Assembly: GCA_963695155.1 (NCBI GenBank)
Contig: CAVOGD010000006.1
Coordinates: 310,001 to 374,000, forward strand
Direction of reading: 5' to 3'
Origin: SG8-30 sp963695155
GTDB lineage: Bacteria > Pseudomonadota > Gammaproteobacteria > Steroidobacterales > Steroidobacteraceae
Length of the DNA: 64,000 nt
Positions 24,362 to 33,703 of the stretch are shown one piece after another; within the stretch, counting starts at the first letter, position 1, and the number at the start of each line of letters is the position of its first letter. The notes under the pieces were generated by a model. It worked only from the letters and a program-made list of their open reading frames with translations. It did no database searches and was not told where the DNA came from. A program made the translations under genes and the position numbers.

Positions 24362-24973
24362 TCAGCGCACGACGGCGTTTTCGATCTGCCCCGCGTCCCA
24401 GCCCGGCGCGGTCCTGATGGCCTCGAGCACGTCGTCCGGCCCGGCGACCACTTGCCACATGCGGCCATGCGCCCCGTTCATGAAGCGCTGCTCGATCGCG
24501 CGGTCCAGCTGCGCGACCAGCGGATCGTAATAACCGGCGGTGTTCACGATCACGATCGGCCCCAGGAACAGCCCCAGCCGCTTCAGCGTGATGGCTTCCA
24601 TCAACTCCTCGAAGGTGCCGCAGCCGCCGGCGAGCGCGACGACCGCCGTGGCGCGCGCCAGCATCTCGTGCTTGCGGGTGCGCATGTCCTCGACGATGTG
24701 CAGCTCGCTCAGTCCCGCGTGCCCCCACTCCAGTTCCTGCATGAACTGCGGGATGACGCCGATGACGCGGCCGTTCTCCGCCAGCGCGCCCTCGGCCAGC
24801 GCGCCCATCGACCCCGTGCCGCCGCCGCCGTAGACGATGGCGCACCGGGACCGCGCCAGCAGGCCGCCCAGCCGGCGCGCGACGTCGTGATAGACGGGAT
24901 CGCAGACGCGGCTCGACGCGCAATACACGCAGACGGTGTGCAGCGGCGCAGCCTGGGGCACGTTGTCATTCAC
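24362..24973 (-). CDS. LOG-family nucleoside 5'-monophosphate phosphoribohydrolase
   Basis: A 203-residue Rossmann-like protein of the LOG (once called lysine decarboxylase-like, TIGR00730) family, which cleaves nucleoside monophosphates such as cytokinin ribotides or AMP. The signature is AGGCGTFEELMEA (P/A-G-G-x-G-T-x-x-E), preceded by MRTRKHEM; VYCASSRVCDP and IVYGGGGTGSMG lie near the N-terminus. The start is a GTG at 24973 (VNDNVPQ); the open frame continues upstream without family similarity. The bacterial role is mostly purine salvage or unknown. Confidence 0.85.
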   Translation of the reverse strand: MNDNVPQAAPLHTVCVYCASSRVCDPVYHDVARRLGGLLARSRCAIVYGGGGTGSMGALAEGALAENGRVIGVIPQFMQELEWGHAGLSELHIVEDMRTRKHEMLARATAVVALAGGCGTFEELMEAITLKRLGLFLGPIVIVNTAGYYDPLVAQLDRAIEQRFMNGAHGRMWQVVAGPDDVLEAIRTAPGWDAGQIENAVVR

Positions 24974-25056
24974 TGGGACCGGTCCTGTCGTCCTGGGGAC
25001 TGTGCAAGATAACGGGGATTCGCCGCAGGTCAATGGGGCGCATCGCGCGGCCCCGG

Positions 25057-27225
25057 TCAGCGCCCCTTGCGGCCCTTCTTCGCGGTGCGCGGCGGCGCCG
25101 CCGCCGGCGGCAGCCCGGTGTGCTGGGTCAGGAACGGCTGCGCCTGCCTGGCGCCCGGCCGCCGGCCGCCTTCTTCGCGCTGGCCGGTGCCCTTCGGTTG
25201 CCAGGCCGGCACCAGGTGCCGCTTGCCGCTGCCGATCAGGTCCACGCGACCCATGCGCCGCAGCGCCGCGCGCAGCAATGGCCAGTTGTTGGCGTCGTGG
25301 TAGCGCAGGAAAGCCTTGTGCAGCTGGCGCTGCTTGAGGCTCTTCGGCACGTACACGTCCTCGCTGCCGGGGGTCACCTTGTGCAGCGGGTTCTTGCCCG
25401 TGTGCCACATCGCCGTGGCCGTCGCCATCGGCGCCGGCAGGAAGGCCTGCACCTGGTCGGTGCGAAAGCCGTTCTGCTTGAGCCAGAGCGCGAGCTGCAG
25501 CATGTCCTCGTCGGTGGTGCCGGGATGCGCCGCGATGAAATACGGGATCAGGTACTGCTCCTTGCCCGCCGCCTGCGAATAGCGGTCGAACAGCTCCTTG
25601 AACCGGTCATAGGCCGCGACGCCCGGCTTCATCATCTTGGACAGCGGCCCTTCGGCGATCGCCTCCGGGGCGATCTTCAGGTAGCCGCCCACGTGGTGCT
25701 GCGCCAGCTCCTTGACGTACTCGGGCGACTTGACGGCCAGGTCGTAGCGCACACCGGAGGCGATCAGCACCTTGCGCACGCCCGGCAGCTCGCGCGCGCG
25801 GCGATACAGCCTGATCAGCGGCGCATGGTCGGTGTTGAGGTTCGGGCAGACGTCCGGGTAGACGCAGGACGGCAGGCGGCAGGCGGCCTCGATCTTCGGG
25901 TCGCGGCAGGCCAGCCGGTACATGTTCGCGGTCGGGCCGCCCAGGTCGGAGATGACGCCCGTGAATCCCGGGACCGTGTCGCGCACGGCCTCGATCTCGC
26001 GGATCACTGAATCCTCCGAGCGGCTCTGGATGATGCGGCCCTCGTGCTCGGTGATGGAGCAGAACGTGCAGCCGCCGAAGCAGCCGCGCTGGATCGCCAC
26101 CGAGAACCTGATCATCTTGTAGGCGGGAATGCCGGCATCGCCGTAGGCCGGATGCGGCCTGCGCTGGTACGGCAACTCGTACACCCAGTCCATCTCCTCG
26201 GTCGTCAGCGGCACCGGCGGGGGGTTGAGCCACAACTCGGTGCTGCCGTGTCGCTGCACCAGCGCCCGTGCATTGCCCGGATTCGCCTCCGTGTGCAGGA
26301 TCCGCGAGGCGTGCGCGTACAGCACCGGATCGTCGCGCACCTGCTGCCACGACGGCAGCCGCACGACGCTGCGCGCGCGGTCCTCGGCCTTCACGCGCCG
26401 TGCGAAGCGCACGACCTTGACGCCGGACCCCGCTCCCTTGACGTCGCAGCCGGCCGCCGTACTGGCGGGCTCGGCCGCGTACGGGTCGACCGGCGGGTTC
26501 AGCGGCCCCGGCTCGTCGAGATGGGTCGAGTCGATCTCGATCCAGCCCGCCGGCACGCCCGGCCGCAGGAACGCCGTGCCGCGGATGTCGGTGAGCGCGT
26601 CGATGCGCTCTCCGGCCGCCAGCCGGTGCGCGATCTCGCAGATGGCGCGATCGGCATTGCCGAACACCAGCAGGTCTGCGCGCGCATCGAGCAACACCGA
26701 GCGCCGCACCTTGCCGGACCAGTAGTCGAAGTGGGCGATGCGCCGCAGCGACGCCTCGATGCCGCCGACCACGACCGGCACGCCGTCGAAGGCCTCGCGG
26801 GCGCGCTGTGCATAGACGGTCACGGCGCGGTCCGGCCGGCGCCCGCCCTCGCCGCCGGGCGTGTAGGCATCGTCGCTGCGGACCCGCCGGTCCGACGTGT
26901 ACCGGTTCACCATCGAGTCCATGTTGCCGGCCGTCACGCCGAAGAACAGGTTGGGAGGCCCCAGTGCGCGGAAGGCCTCCGCGCTCTTCCAGTCCGGCTG
27001 CGCGATGATGCCGACGCGGAAGCCCTGCGCCTCGAGCAGGCGCCCGACGATGGCCATGCCGAAGCTCGGGTGGTCCACGTAGGCGTCGCCGGTCACGATG
27101 ATCACGTCGCAGCTGTCCCAGCCGAGCTGGTCCATCTCGTCCCGCGACATGGGCAGGAACGGCGCAACGCCGAAGCGGTGCGCCCAGTGCTTGCGCCAGG
27201 AGTTCAGTGGGCGGGCGTCGTACAT
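25057..27225 (-). CDS. YgiQ-family radical SAM protein
   Basis: A 722-residue protein of the YgiQ family. The N-terminal part starts PFLPMSRDEMDQLGWDSCDV with VTGDAYVDHPSFGMA, the B12-binding-like region. The radical SAM cluster motif is RGCFGGCTFCSI (CxxxCxxC) near residue 380, followed by FTGVISDLGGPTANMYR. The C-terminal tail is basic and disordered (TAKKGRKGR). The reaction is unknown, though the family is widespread. It lies 47 bases downstream of ppc on the same strand and could share its transcript. Confidence 0.9.
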   Translation of the reverse strand: MYDARPLNSWRKHWAHRFGVAPFLPMSRDEMDQLGWDSCDVIIVTGDAYVDHPSFGMAIVGRLLEAQGFRVGIIAQPDWKSAEAFRALGPPNLFFGVTAGNMDSMVNRYTSDRRVRSDDAYTPGGEGGRRPDRAVTVYAQRAREAFDGVPVVVGGIEASLRRIAHFDYWSGKVRRSVLLDARADLLVFGNADRAICEIAHRLAAGERIDALTDIRGTAFLRPGVPAGWIEIDSTHLDEPGPLNPPVDPYAAEPASTAAGCDVKGAGSGVKVVRFARRVKAEDRARSVVRLPSWQQVRDDPVLYAHASRILHTEANPGNARALVQRHGSTELWLNPPPVPLTTEEMDWVYELPYQRRPHPAYGDAGIPAYKMIRFSVAIQRGCFGGCTFCSITEHEGRIIQSRSEDSVIREIEAVRDTVPGFTGVISDLGGPTANMYRLACRDPKIEAACRLPSCVYPDVCPNLNTDHAPLIRLYRRARELPGVRKVLIASGVRYDLAVKSPEYVKELAQHHVGGYLKIAPEAIAEGPLSKMMKPGVAAYDRFKELFDRYSQAAGKEQYLIPYFIAAHPGTTDEDMLQLALWLKQNGFRTDQVQAFLPAPMATATAMWHTGKNPLHKVTPGSEDVYVPKSLKQRQLHKAFLRYHDANNWPLLRAALRRMGRVDLIGSGKRHLVPAWQPKGTGQREEGGRRPGARQAQPFLTQHTGLPPAAAPPRTAKKGRKGR

Positions 27226-27272
27226 CCGCAGGATTGTACCGGTCGCGGCGGCGCCGGTCCGGGCGGCGTGGA

Positions 27273-29996
27273 TCAGCCCGTCGCCTGCAGTCCCTGGGCG
27301 ATCCCGGAGATGCTGGCGAGCAGCGCCTCGAACAGCGCCGGGTCCTTGCGGTCGGCCGCGCGCCAGCGCCGCAGCAGGTCCACCTGCATGTAGTGCATCG
27401 GGTCCAGGTAGGGCGAGCGCAGCAGCGCCGACCGCTGCATGCGCGGCTCGTCGTCCATCAGGTCCACCTCGCCCTTGAGCCAGACGATCCAGCGGGTGGA
27501 CAGCTCGTACTCGCGGCGCAGCTCCGCCGCCAGCGGCGCCAGCGCGTCCGGTGCCAGCTCGTCGTACAGCGCCGCCACGGAGAAGTCGCTCCTCAGCAGC
27601 TGCATTTCCACGTCATTGATGAAATGCGCGAAGAACGGCCACGCCGACCAGGCCTGCGCCAGCCGGTTCGGCCCCAGCACGGCGGCGGCGTGCTCCAGTC
27701 CGCTGCCGGTGCCGTACCAGCCCGGCACCGTGTGGCGGCTCTGCGTCCAGGCGAATACCCAAGGCACCGGCCGCAGCGCCTCGATGCCGGTCATCCCCGG
27801 ACGCGACGCGGGACGCGAGCCGATCTGCATGCGCTCGATGACGTCGACCGGCGTGACGGCGCGGAAGAATTCCTCGAAGCGGGGCGTGCCGTACACCAGC
27901 GTCCGGTAGCGGTCGCGGCTCGCGCACGCCACCTGCGTCATGACCTCCAGGTGGGTGGCGACGTCCACCGGCGCGTCCTTGCGCCCGGCCGTGGCGCGTA
28001 TGACGGCATGCAGGGCCTGCTCGAAGGTGCGCAGCGCGATCCAGTGCAGGCCGTAGTTGTTGGTCACGACCTCGCCTTGCTCGGTGGCGCGCAGCGTGCC
28101 GCGTACGGCGCCCGGCGGCGAGCTCTGCACGAGCATCTCGATCGGTCCGCCACCGCGGCTGGCGGTGCCGCCGCGGCCGTGCAGGATGTCCAGTTCGACA
28201 CCGGCATGCTGCGCGGCCCCGACCAGCGCCGCCTGGGCCTGATAGACGGCAAACCGGGCGGCCGCAATGCCGCATTCCTTGTTGCAGTCCGAATGGCCGA
28301 TCAGCGCGGTCTGCCGGCCGCCGCGCGATGCCAGGTGTGCGGAATACATGGGCTGGGCGCAGCTGTCGCGCAGGATGTCGCCGGACCGCTCCAGCGCATG
28401 GTGACCCTCGAATTGCGGCACGAAGTCGAGCGGCACCTGGCCGGTGTCCTTGTCGGTGACATTGGCCCAGCGCGCCAGCAGCAGCGACGACAGCAGGTCC
28501 TCGGGGCCGCGTACGCCGCTCACGATATAGTCGCCGACGGCCTGCTCGCCGTACTTGGCCCGGCCCTGCAGGATCGCCTCGAAGACGGCCAGCGAGCGCC
28601 GTCCCACCGCATCCAGCGCGCCGACCGGCCCGCGGTCGCGGCTGATCGCCTCCGCCAGGATCCGCACGCGTTCCGCGCCCGGGCGGGCTGCCCAGGATTC
28701 ATCGCCCAGCCCCTGCCCCACGACATGGTCGTGCACGTCCACGTGCTGGCGCACGTCGAGCGTCGCCAGGTGGAACCCGAAGGTGCGGGCCCGGCGCAGC
28801 AGTTGCTTCACCAGGAACAGGCCGGCATGCAGGCCACGGTTGTCGCGCAGGCTGTTGGCCACCAGCTCCAGGTCGCGCACGAAGCCCGCCGCGTCGTCGT
28901 AACCGTTGGGGCGGCCGTCGTAGGTCGTGCGCAGCCGCGCCGCCACCTGCGCCAGGAACACGCGGTAGGGCATGCGGTCGTGGCGTGCCGGCGCAATGGA
29001 GTGGGCCGGGGCCGCGATCAGCGAGTATTCGTCGATCTTCCGCTCCAGCTCGGCGGCCACGCCGACCCGGCCGGCGCTCTGCGAGAGCTTGTTCGCCAGC
29101 TCCAGGCACTCGTCGTAGTACGTCGAGATGATCACGCGCTGCTGGCGGTGCAGCGTCTCGCGGATGGTCTTGGCATGCACGTCCGGGTTGCCGTCCATGT
29201 CGCCGCCGACCCAGCTGCCGAAGCGCAGCACGCCGGGCAGTGGGCGCGCCGCGCGCTCCAGCCCGTAGACGCGCTCGAGCCACACTTCCAGCTCCTCGTA
29301 CAGCACGGGCACGATGCGGTAGATCACCTCGGCCAGGTAGAACAACGCGTGTTCGCGCTCGTCGGCGACGGTCAGCGTCTCGCGCGGATACTCCTTGGTC
29401 TGCCAGCCGGTGGTCAGCTCGAAGCGGATCCGTTCGGTCAGCGCGCGGCGCTCGGTCAGCGTCATGGTCGGGTCGAGGCGCTGCAGCAACAGCTCGGCGA
29501 TGCGCTGCTGGTTGCGCAGCGTGGTGCGGCGCGTGGACTCCGTCGGGTGGGCGGTGAAAACCGGGTAGATGGTGAGTCCGGCCAGCAATTCCAGAACCGC
29601 GCCGACGCCGAGGCCTGCCGCCTTGAGCCGGAACAGGCAATCGCCGATCCCGCCGGGTTGTGGCCGGTCGCTGCGGGCGTCGTAGGTCCTGCGGCGCCGC
29701 ACGCGGTGGACCCGCTCGGCGAGGTTCACGACCTGGAACCAGGTCGAGAACGCGCGCACCAGGTCGCGCGCCTCGTCGGCCGGACGGTCGCTGGTGCGGA
29801 CCATCATCTCGACCGCGGCCTGCGGATCGCCCTCGCGGCGGCGGATCGCGGCGACGCGGTCTCCTTCAACCGTATCCAGCAGGCGTTGCCCCCCCTGGTC
29901 GCGCAACACCTCGCCGACCAGGCCGCCCAGCGTGTGCACGTCGTCGCGCAGCGCGGAGTCCTTCGCCGGAAACTTGATTTTCTGCCTGTCGCTCAC
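27273..29996 (-). CDS. ppc: Phosphoenolpyruvate carboxylase
   Basis: A 907-residue cytoplasmic enzyme that refills the TCA cycle by making oxaloacetate from PEP and bicarbonate. Catalytic sites are FTAHPTEST (His), GGDMDGNPDV, the IGHSDCNKE region (usual form GYSDSxKD), HGRGGTASRGGGP and GSRPASR. The C-terminus ends QGLQATG, a variant of the usual QNTG. The GTG at 29996 (VSDRQKIKFPAKD) is preferred; a TTG at 30038 is in frame. The SD region is weak for both. The altered SDxxK motif suggests a divergent PEPC clade, but the conserved Lys is kept. Confidence 0.92.
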   Translation of the reverse strand: MSDRQKIKFPAKDSALRDDVHTLGGLVGEVLRDQGGQRLLDTVEGDRVAAIRRREGDPQAAVEMMVRTSDRPADEARDLVRAFSTWFQVVNLAERVHRVRRRRTYDARSDRPQPGGIGDCLFRLKAAGLGVGAVLELLAGLTIYPVFTAHPTESTRRTTLRNQQRIAELLLQRLDPTMTLTERRALTERIRFELTTGWQTKEYPRETLTVADEREHALFYLAEVIYRIVPVLYEELEVWLERVYGLERAARPLPGVLRFGSWVGGDMDGNPDVHAKTIRETLHRQQRVIISTYYDECLELANKLSQSAGRVGVAAELERKIDEYSLIAAPAHSIAPARHDRMPYRVFLAQVAARLRTTYDGRPNGYDDAAGFVRDLELVANSLRDNRGLHAGLFLVKQLLRRARTFGFHLATLDVRQHVDVHDHVVGQGLGDESWAARPGAERVRILAEAISRDRGPVGALDAVGRRSLAVFEAILQGRAKYGEQAVGDYIVSGVRGPEDLLSSLLLARWANVTDKDTGQVPLDFVPQFEGHHALERSGDILRDSCAQPMYSAHLASRGGRQTALIGHSDCNKECGIAAARFAVYQAQAALVGAAQHAGVELDILHGRGGTASRGGGPIEMLVQSSPPGAVRGTLRATEQGEVVTNNYGLHWIALRTFEQALHAVIRATAGRKDAPVDVATHLEVMTQVACASRDRYRTLVYGTPRFEEFFRAVTPVDVIERMQIGSRPASRPGMTGIEALRPVPWVFAWTQSRHTVPGWYGTGSGLEHAAAVLGPNRLAQAWSAWPFFAHFINDVEMQLLRSDFSVAALYDELAPDALAPLAAELRREYELSTRWIVWLKGEVDLMDDEPRMQRSALLRSPYLDPMHYMQVDLLRRWRAADRKDPALFEALLASISGIAQGLQATG

Positions 29997-30118
29997 TGGA
30001 GGTCCACGCCGCGAAGGTGCGCGGTTTGCGGCGTGCAATCATAGCAAAGCGGCGCAGGGTCGCGAGAACGGCCGGACGGCGCATCCCGTATACTGCGCGG
30101 CCCTGCCGGAGTACACGC

Positions 30119-30709
30119 ATGACCACCGCCCTGCCCGACACGGCCCTCGACCTGCTGTTCCGCGAGGCCCGCTCCTACAACCGCTGGTCGGACACCGCGG
30201 TGCCTGCGCGCACGCTGCGCGCACTCTACGACCTGCTGAAGATGGGCCCCACGTCGGCCAACTGCTCGCCGGCACGCTTCGTCTTCGTGGCGAGCGCCGC
30301 GGGCAGGGAGCGGCTGGCCGGGTGCGTGTCCGCCGGCAATGCCGTGAAGGTGCGGCAGGCGCCAGTCACCGCCATCATCGGCATGGACGAGCTCTTCCAC
30401 GACCGCATCCCCGAGCTGTTTCCGCATAACCCCGGGGCCCGCAACTGGTTCCTGGAGCCGGCGGTCCGCCAGTCGACGGCGTTCCGCAACTCGAGCCTGC
30501 AGGGCGCCTACCTGATGCTCGCCGCGCGGGCGCTGGGGCTGGACTGCGGCCCGATGTCCGGCTTCGACCACGGCAAGGTGGATGCCGGGTTCTTCGCCGG
30601 CACGAGCACCAAGTCGAACTTCCTGTGCGCGCTGGGACACGGCACGACCGAGGAGCTGTACCCGCGCAGCCCGCGCCTCGCCTTCGACGACGCCTGCCAG
30701 GTGGTCTGA
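30119..30709 (+). CDS. rutE: Malonic semialdehyde reductase / nitroreductase-family protein (RutE-like)
   Basis: A 196-residue FMN-dependent nitroreductase-fold protein, the same length as E. coli RutE, which reduces malonic semialdehyde to 3-hydroxypropionate. Shared stretches include KMGPTSANCSPARFVFV, APVTAIIGMDE, TAFRNSSLQGAYLMLAARAL and GLDCGPMSGFDHGKVD. CGGAG precedes the ATG, and TATACT (30089-30094) may be the -10. No other rut gene is nearby, so the enzyme probably acts as a general semialdehyde or quinone reductase; a link to polyamine semialdehydes is possible but unproven. It converges with cysNC, with only four bases between stops. Confidence 0.85.
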   Translation: MTTALPDTALDLLFREARSYNRWSDTAVPARTLRALYDLLKMGPTSANCSPARFVFVASAAGRERLAGCVSAGNAVKVRQAPVTAIIGMDELFHDRIPELFPHNPGARNWFLEPAVRQSTAFRNSSLQGAYLMLAARALGLDCGPMSGFDHGKVDAGFFAGTSTKSNFLCALGHGTTEELYPRSPRLAFDDACQVV

Positions 30710-30713
30710 GGCC

Positions 30714-32618
30714 TCAGCCCTCGAGCAGGCCTTCCTGCGCCAGCCGTGCCACGACGAGGTCGGCCGCCTGCTGCGCGGACAGCCGCGTCGTGTCGAGGCT
30801 GAGCTCGGCCGCCTCGGGCGGCTCGTAGGGCGAGTCGATGCCGGTGAAGTTCCGGATCTCGCCGAGCCGGGCCTTGCGGTACAGGCCCTTCGGGTCGCGC
30901 CGTTCCACCTCCTCGAGCGGCGCGTCCACGAAGACCTCGACGAACTCGCCCGCCTCCAGCAGCCCGCGCGCCATGCGGCGCTCCGAGCGGAACGGCGAGA
31001 TGAACGACACCAGCACGATCAGGCCGGCGTCCACCATCAGCTTCGCGACCTCCGCCACCCGGCGCACGTTCTCGACGCGGCCGGCCTCGGTGAAGCCCAG
31101 GTCGCGGTTGAGCCCGTGCCGCACGTTGTCGCCGTCCAGCGTGTAGGTGTGGCGCCCCATCGACAGCAGCCGCTTCTCGACCAGGTTGGCGATCGTGGAC
31201 TTGCCCGCCCCCGACAGCCCCGTGAACCACACGACGCAGGAGCGCTGGCCCTTGAGCGCGGCGCGCACGCGCTTGCCGACGTCCAGCGCCTGCCAGTGCA
31301 CGTTGTGGGCGCGGCGCAGGGCGAAGTTGATCAGGCCCGCGCCCACCGTGTCGTTGGTCAGCTTGTCGATGAAGACGAAGCCGCCGGTCTCGCGGTTCCC
31401 CGCGTAGGCGTCGAAGGCCACCGGCCGGTCGGTCGAGAGGTTGCAGAGCCCGATCTCGTTGAGTTCGAGCTGCCGGGCGGCGGCGTGCTCCAGGGTATTG
31501 ACGTTCACCCGGTGGCGCAGCTCGGTGATGCTGGCGGTCAGCGTCGCCGGCCCGATCTTCATGAGGTACGGCCGGCCCGGCAGCATCGGCTCATCGTGCA
31601 TCCAGATCATCGTCACCTGGAACTGGTCGGCCACCTCGGGCGGGTCCTGGGCGGCGGCCAGCAGGTCGCCGCGGCTCACGTCGGTCGCGTCCTCCAGCGT
31701 GAGCGTGACCGCCTGTCCCGCCACGGCCTCGGGCAGGTCCCCGGCCTGCGTGACGATGCGTGCCACGCGCGACTGGCGCCCCGACGGCATGACGCGAACC
31801 GGGTCGCCGGGCCGCACGCTGCCGCTGGCGATCGTGCCGGCAAACCCGCGGAAGTCCTGGTGCGGGCGGTTGACCCATTGCACGGGGAAGCGGAACGGCT
31901 TGTGCTGCAGCGCCTCCTCGACCTCGAGGCCCTCGAGCAGCGCCATCAGTGCCGGCCCCCCGTACCACGGCGTGTTGGCGCTGGCCTGCGTGACGTTGTC
32001 GCCGCGCAGTGCCGACAGCGGGATCGCCTGCACGTCCGTGATCCCGATGCGCGCCGCGAAGTCGCGGTAGTCCCGCTCGATAGACTCGAACGTCGCGCGC
32101 GCGTAGCCGACCGCATCCATCTTGTTGACCGCCAGGACCACCTGCCGGATGCCCAGCAGCGAGACGATGTAGGAATGACGGCGGGTCTGCGTCAGCACGC
32201 CCTTGCGCGCGTCGACGAGGATGACCGCCGCATCGGCGGTCGACGCGCCGGTCACCATGTTGCGGGTGTACTGCTCGTGGCCCGGCGTGTCGGCGACGAT
32301 GAACTTGCGCCGGTCCGTCGAGAAGTACCGGTAGGCGACGTCGATCGTGATGCCCTGCTCGCGTTCCGCCTCGAGCCCGTCCACCAGCAGGGCGAGGTCC
32401 AGCTCGCCGCCCTGCGTGCCGACCGTCTTCGAGTCCGCCACGACCGCCGCAAGCTGGTCCTCGAAGATGAGCTTCGACTCGTACAGCAGGCGGCCGATCA
32501 GCGTGCTCTTGCCGTCGTCCACGCTGCCGCAGGTGATGAACCGCAGGAGGCCCTTGCGGCGCTGCGCCTCGAGATACGCATCGATGTCCCGGGCGATGAG
32601 CTCCGACGAGTGGGACAT
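30714..32618 (-). CDS. cysNC: Bifunctional sulfate adenylyltransferase subunit 1 / APS kinase
   Basis: A 634-residue fusion of CysN and CysC. The N-terminal GTPase (about 1-420) has the G1 motif GSVDDGKSTLIGR, DTPGHEQYTRNM and NKMD, and drives ATP sulfurylase with CysD. The C-terminal kinase (about 450-634) has WFTGLSGAGKSTIA and DGDNVRHGLNRDLGF and makes PAPS from APS. This NodQ-like fusion is common in proteobacteria that use PAPS. The start overlaps the cysD stop (TGATG). The PAPS reductase and sulfite reductase genes are not in the window. Confidence 0.93.
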   Translation of the reverse strand: MSHSSELIARDIDAYLEAQRRKGLLRFITCGSVDDGKSTLIGRLLYESKLIFEDQLAAVVADSKTVGTQGGELDLALLVDGLEAEREQGITIDVAYRYFSTDRRKFIVADTPGHEQYTRNMVTGASTADAAVILVDARKGVLTQTRRHSYIVSLLGIRQVVLAVNKMDAVGYARATFESIERDYRDFAARIGITDVQAIPLSALRGDNVTQASANTPWYGGPALMALLEGLEVEEALQHKPFRFPVQWVNRPHQDFRGFAGTIASGSVRPGDPVRVMPSGRQSRVARIVTQAGDLPEAVAGQAVTLTLEDATDVSRGDLLAAAQDPPEVADQFQVTMIWMHDEPMLPGRPYLMKIGPATLTASITELRHRVNVNTLEHAAARQLELNEIGLCNLSTDRPVAFDAYAGNRETGGFVFIDKLTNDTVGAGLINFALRRAHNVHWQALDVGKRVRAALKGQRSCVVWFTGLSGAGKSTIANLVEKRLLSMGRHTYTLDGDNVRHGLNRDLGFTEAGRVENVRRVAEVAKLMVDAGLIVLVSFISPFRSERRMARGLLEAGEFVEVFVDAPLEEVERRDPKGLYRKARLGEIRNFTGIDSPYEPPEAAELSLDTTRLSAQQAADLVVARLAQEGLLEG

Positions 32619-33520
32619 CAGAAATAGCCCTCCTGCTTCTTGCGCTCCATGGACCCCGCGGCGTCATGGTCTATCACGCGGCCCTGGCGCTCCGACCTGG
32701 TGGCCAGCAGCATCTCCTGGATGATCGCCGGCAGCGTGTCGGCGTCGCTCTCGATGGCGCCGCTCAGCGGGTAGCAACCCAGCGTGCGGAAGCGCACCCT
32801 GCGCAGCGCAGGGCGCTCGCCCGGCGCCAGCGGCAGGCGCTCGTCGTCCACCATGATCAGCATGCCGTCGCGTTCCACGACCGGGCGTTCGGCCGCGAAG
32901 TACAGCGGTACGATCGGGATCCGCTCGAGGTGGATGTACTGCCAGACATCGAGTTCGGTCCAGTTGGACATGGGAAAGACCCGCAGCGTCTCGCCCTTGT
33001 GCTTGCGAGCGTTATACACGCGCCACAGCTCGGGACGCTGGCGCTTCGGATCCCAGCGGTGCTGCGCCGAACGGAACGAGAAGATCCGCTCCTTGGCCCG
33101 CGACTTCTCCTCGTCGCGCCGCGCGCCGCCGAAGGCGGCGTCGAAGCCGTGGCTGTCCAGCGCCTGCTTCAGCGCCTGCGTCTTCATGACGTCGGTGTGC
33201 ACGGCCGAGCCGTGCGTGAACGGGTTCACGCCCTGCGCCAGCCCCTCGCGGTTGACGTGCACCAGCAGCCGCAGCCCGGGCTCGGCGGCGAGTCGGTCGC
33301 GGAACGCGATCATCTCGCGGAACTTCCAGGTCGTATCCACGTGCAGCAGCGGGAACGGCAGCGGCGCGGGGTGGAAGGCCTTGCGCGCCACGTGCAGCAT
33401 GGCGGCGCTGTCCTTGCCGATCGAGTAGAGCATCACCGGCCGCTCGCAGGTGGCGACCACTTCGCGCATGACGTGGATGCTCTCGGCCTCGAGGCGCTGC
33501 AGGTGGCTCAAAGTCGTCAT
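32618..33520 (-). CDS. cysD: Sulfate adenylyltransferase subunit 2
   Basis: A 300-residue PP-loop ATP sulfurylase subunit that adenylates sulfate with CysN. The PP-loop is LYSIGKDSAAML; GGARRDEEKSRAKERIFSF and FPMSNWTELDVWQYI are CysD hallmarks. The tail ends KKQEGYF, also typical. It heads the cysD-cysNC operon, divergent from the TonB receptor. The FNR/Dnr box between them is about 105 bases from cysD and could in principle affect it too. Confidence 0.95.
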   Translation of the reverse strand: MTTLSHLQRLEAESIHVMREVVATCERPVMLYSIGKDSAAMLHVARKAFHPAPLPFPLLHVDTTWKFREMIAFRDRLAAEPGLRLLVHVNREGLAQGVNPFTHGSAVHTDVMKTQALKQALDSHGFDAAFGGARRDEEKSRAKERIFSFRSAQHRWDPKRQRPELWRVYNARKHKGETLRVFPMSNWTELDVWQYIHLERIPIVPLYFAAERPVVERDGMLIMVDDERLPLAPGERPALRRVRFRTLGCYPLSGAIESDADTLPAIIQEMLLATRSERQGRVIDHDAAGSMERKKQEGYF

Positions 33521-33624
33521 TCGCGCTCCCGCCGGCCCGTACTGCGGGGCCGGCGAGGCGCTATGTTAGCCGACCGGCCGGCCGGCAGCAGGTCGCCGGC
33601 GCGGACCTGTGCCGCGGCGGGGAA

Positions 33625-33638
33625 TTGACCGTGGTCAA
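33625..33638. promoter_or_regulatory. FNR/Dnr-type binding site upstream of a TonB receptor
   Basis: TTGAC-CGTG-GTCAA is a 14-base site with perfectly paired half-sites. Its centre (33631.5) predicts a class II start near 33673, and GATCAT at 33661-33666 sits where the -10 should be. The receptor ATG is at 33704. The site also lies about 105 bases from the divergent cysD. Confidence 0.7.
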
Positions 33639-33703
33639 CGCGGCCGGGGCGGGCGGCCCCGATCATCTGCCAGACTAGGGCAGTCCTTGGCGCGGGGCGA
33701 TCC

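Noticed and set aside
25022..25040. GGTCAA near the LOG-family gene as an FNR site
   Set aside because: No matching TTGA half at the needed distance.
27207..30044. 945-residue plus-strand open frame opposite ppc
   Set aside because: Same kind of antisense shadow; ppc on the other strand has all catalytic motifs.
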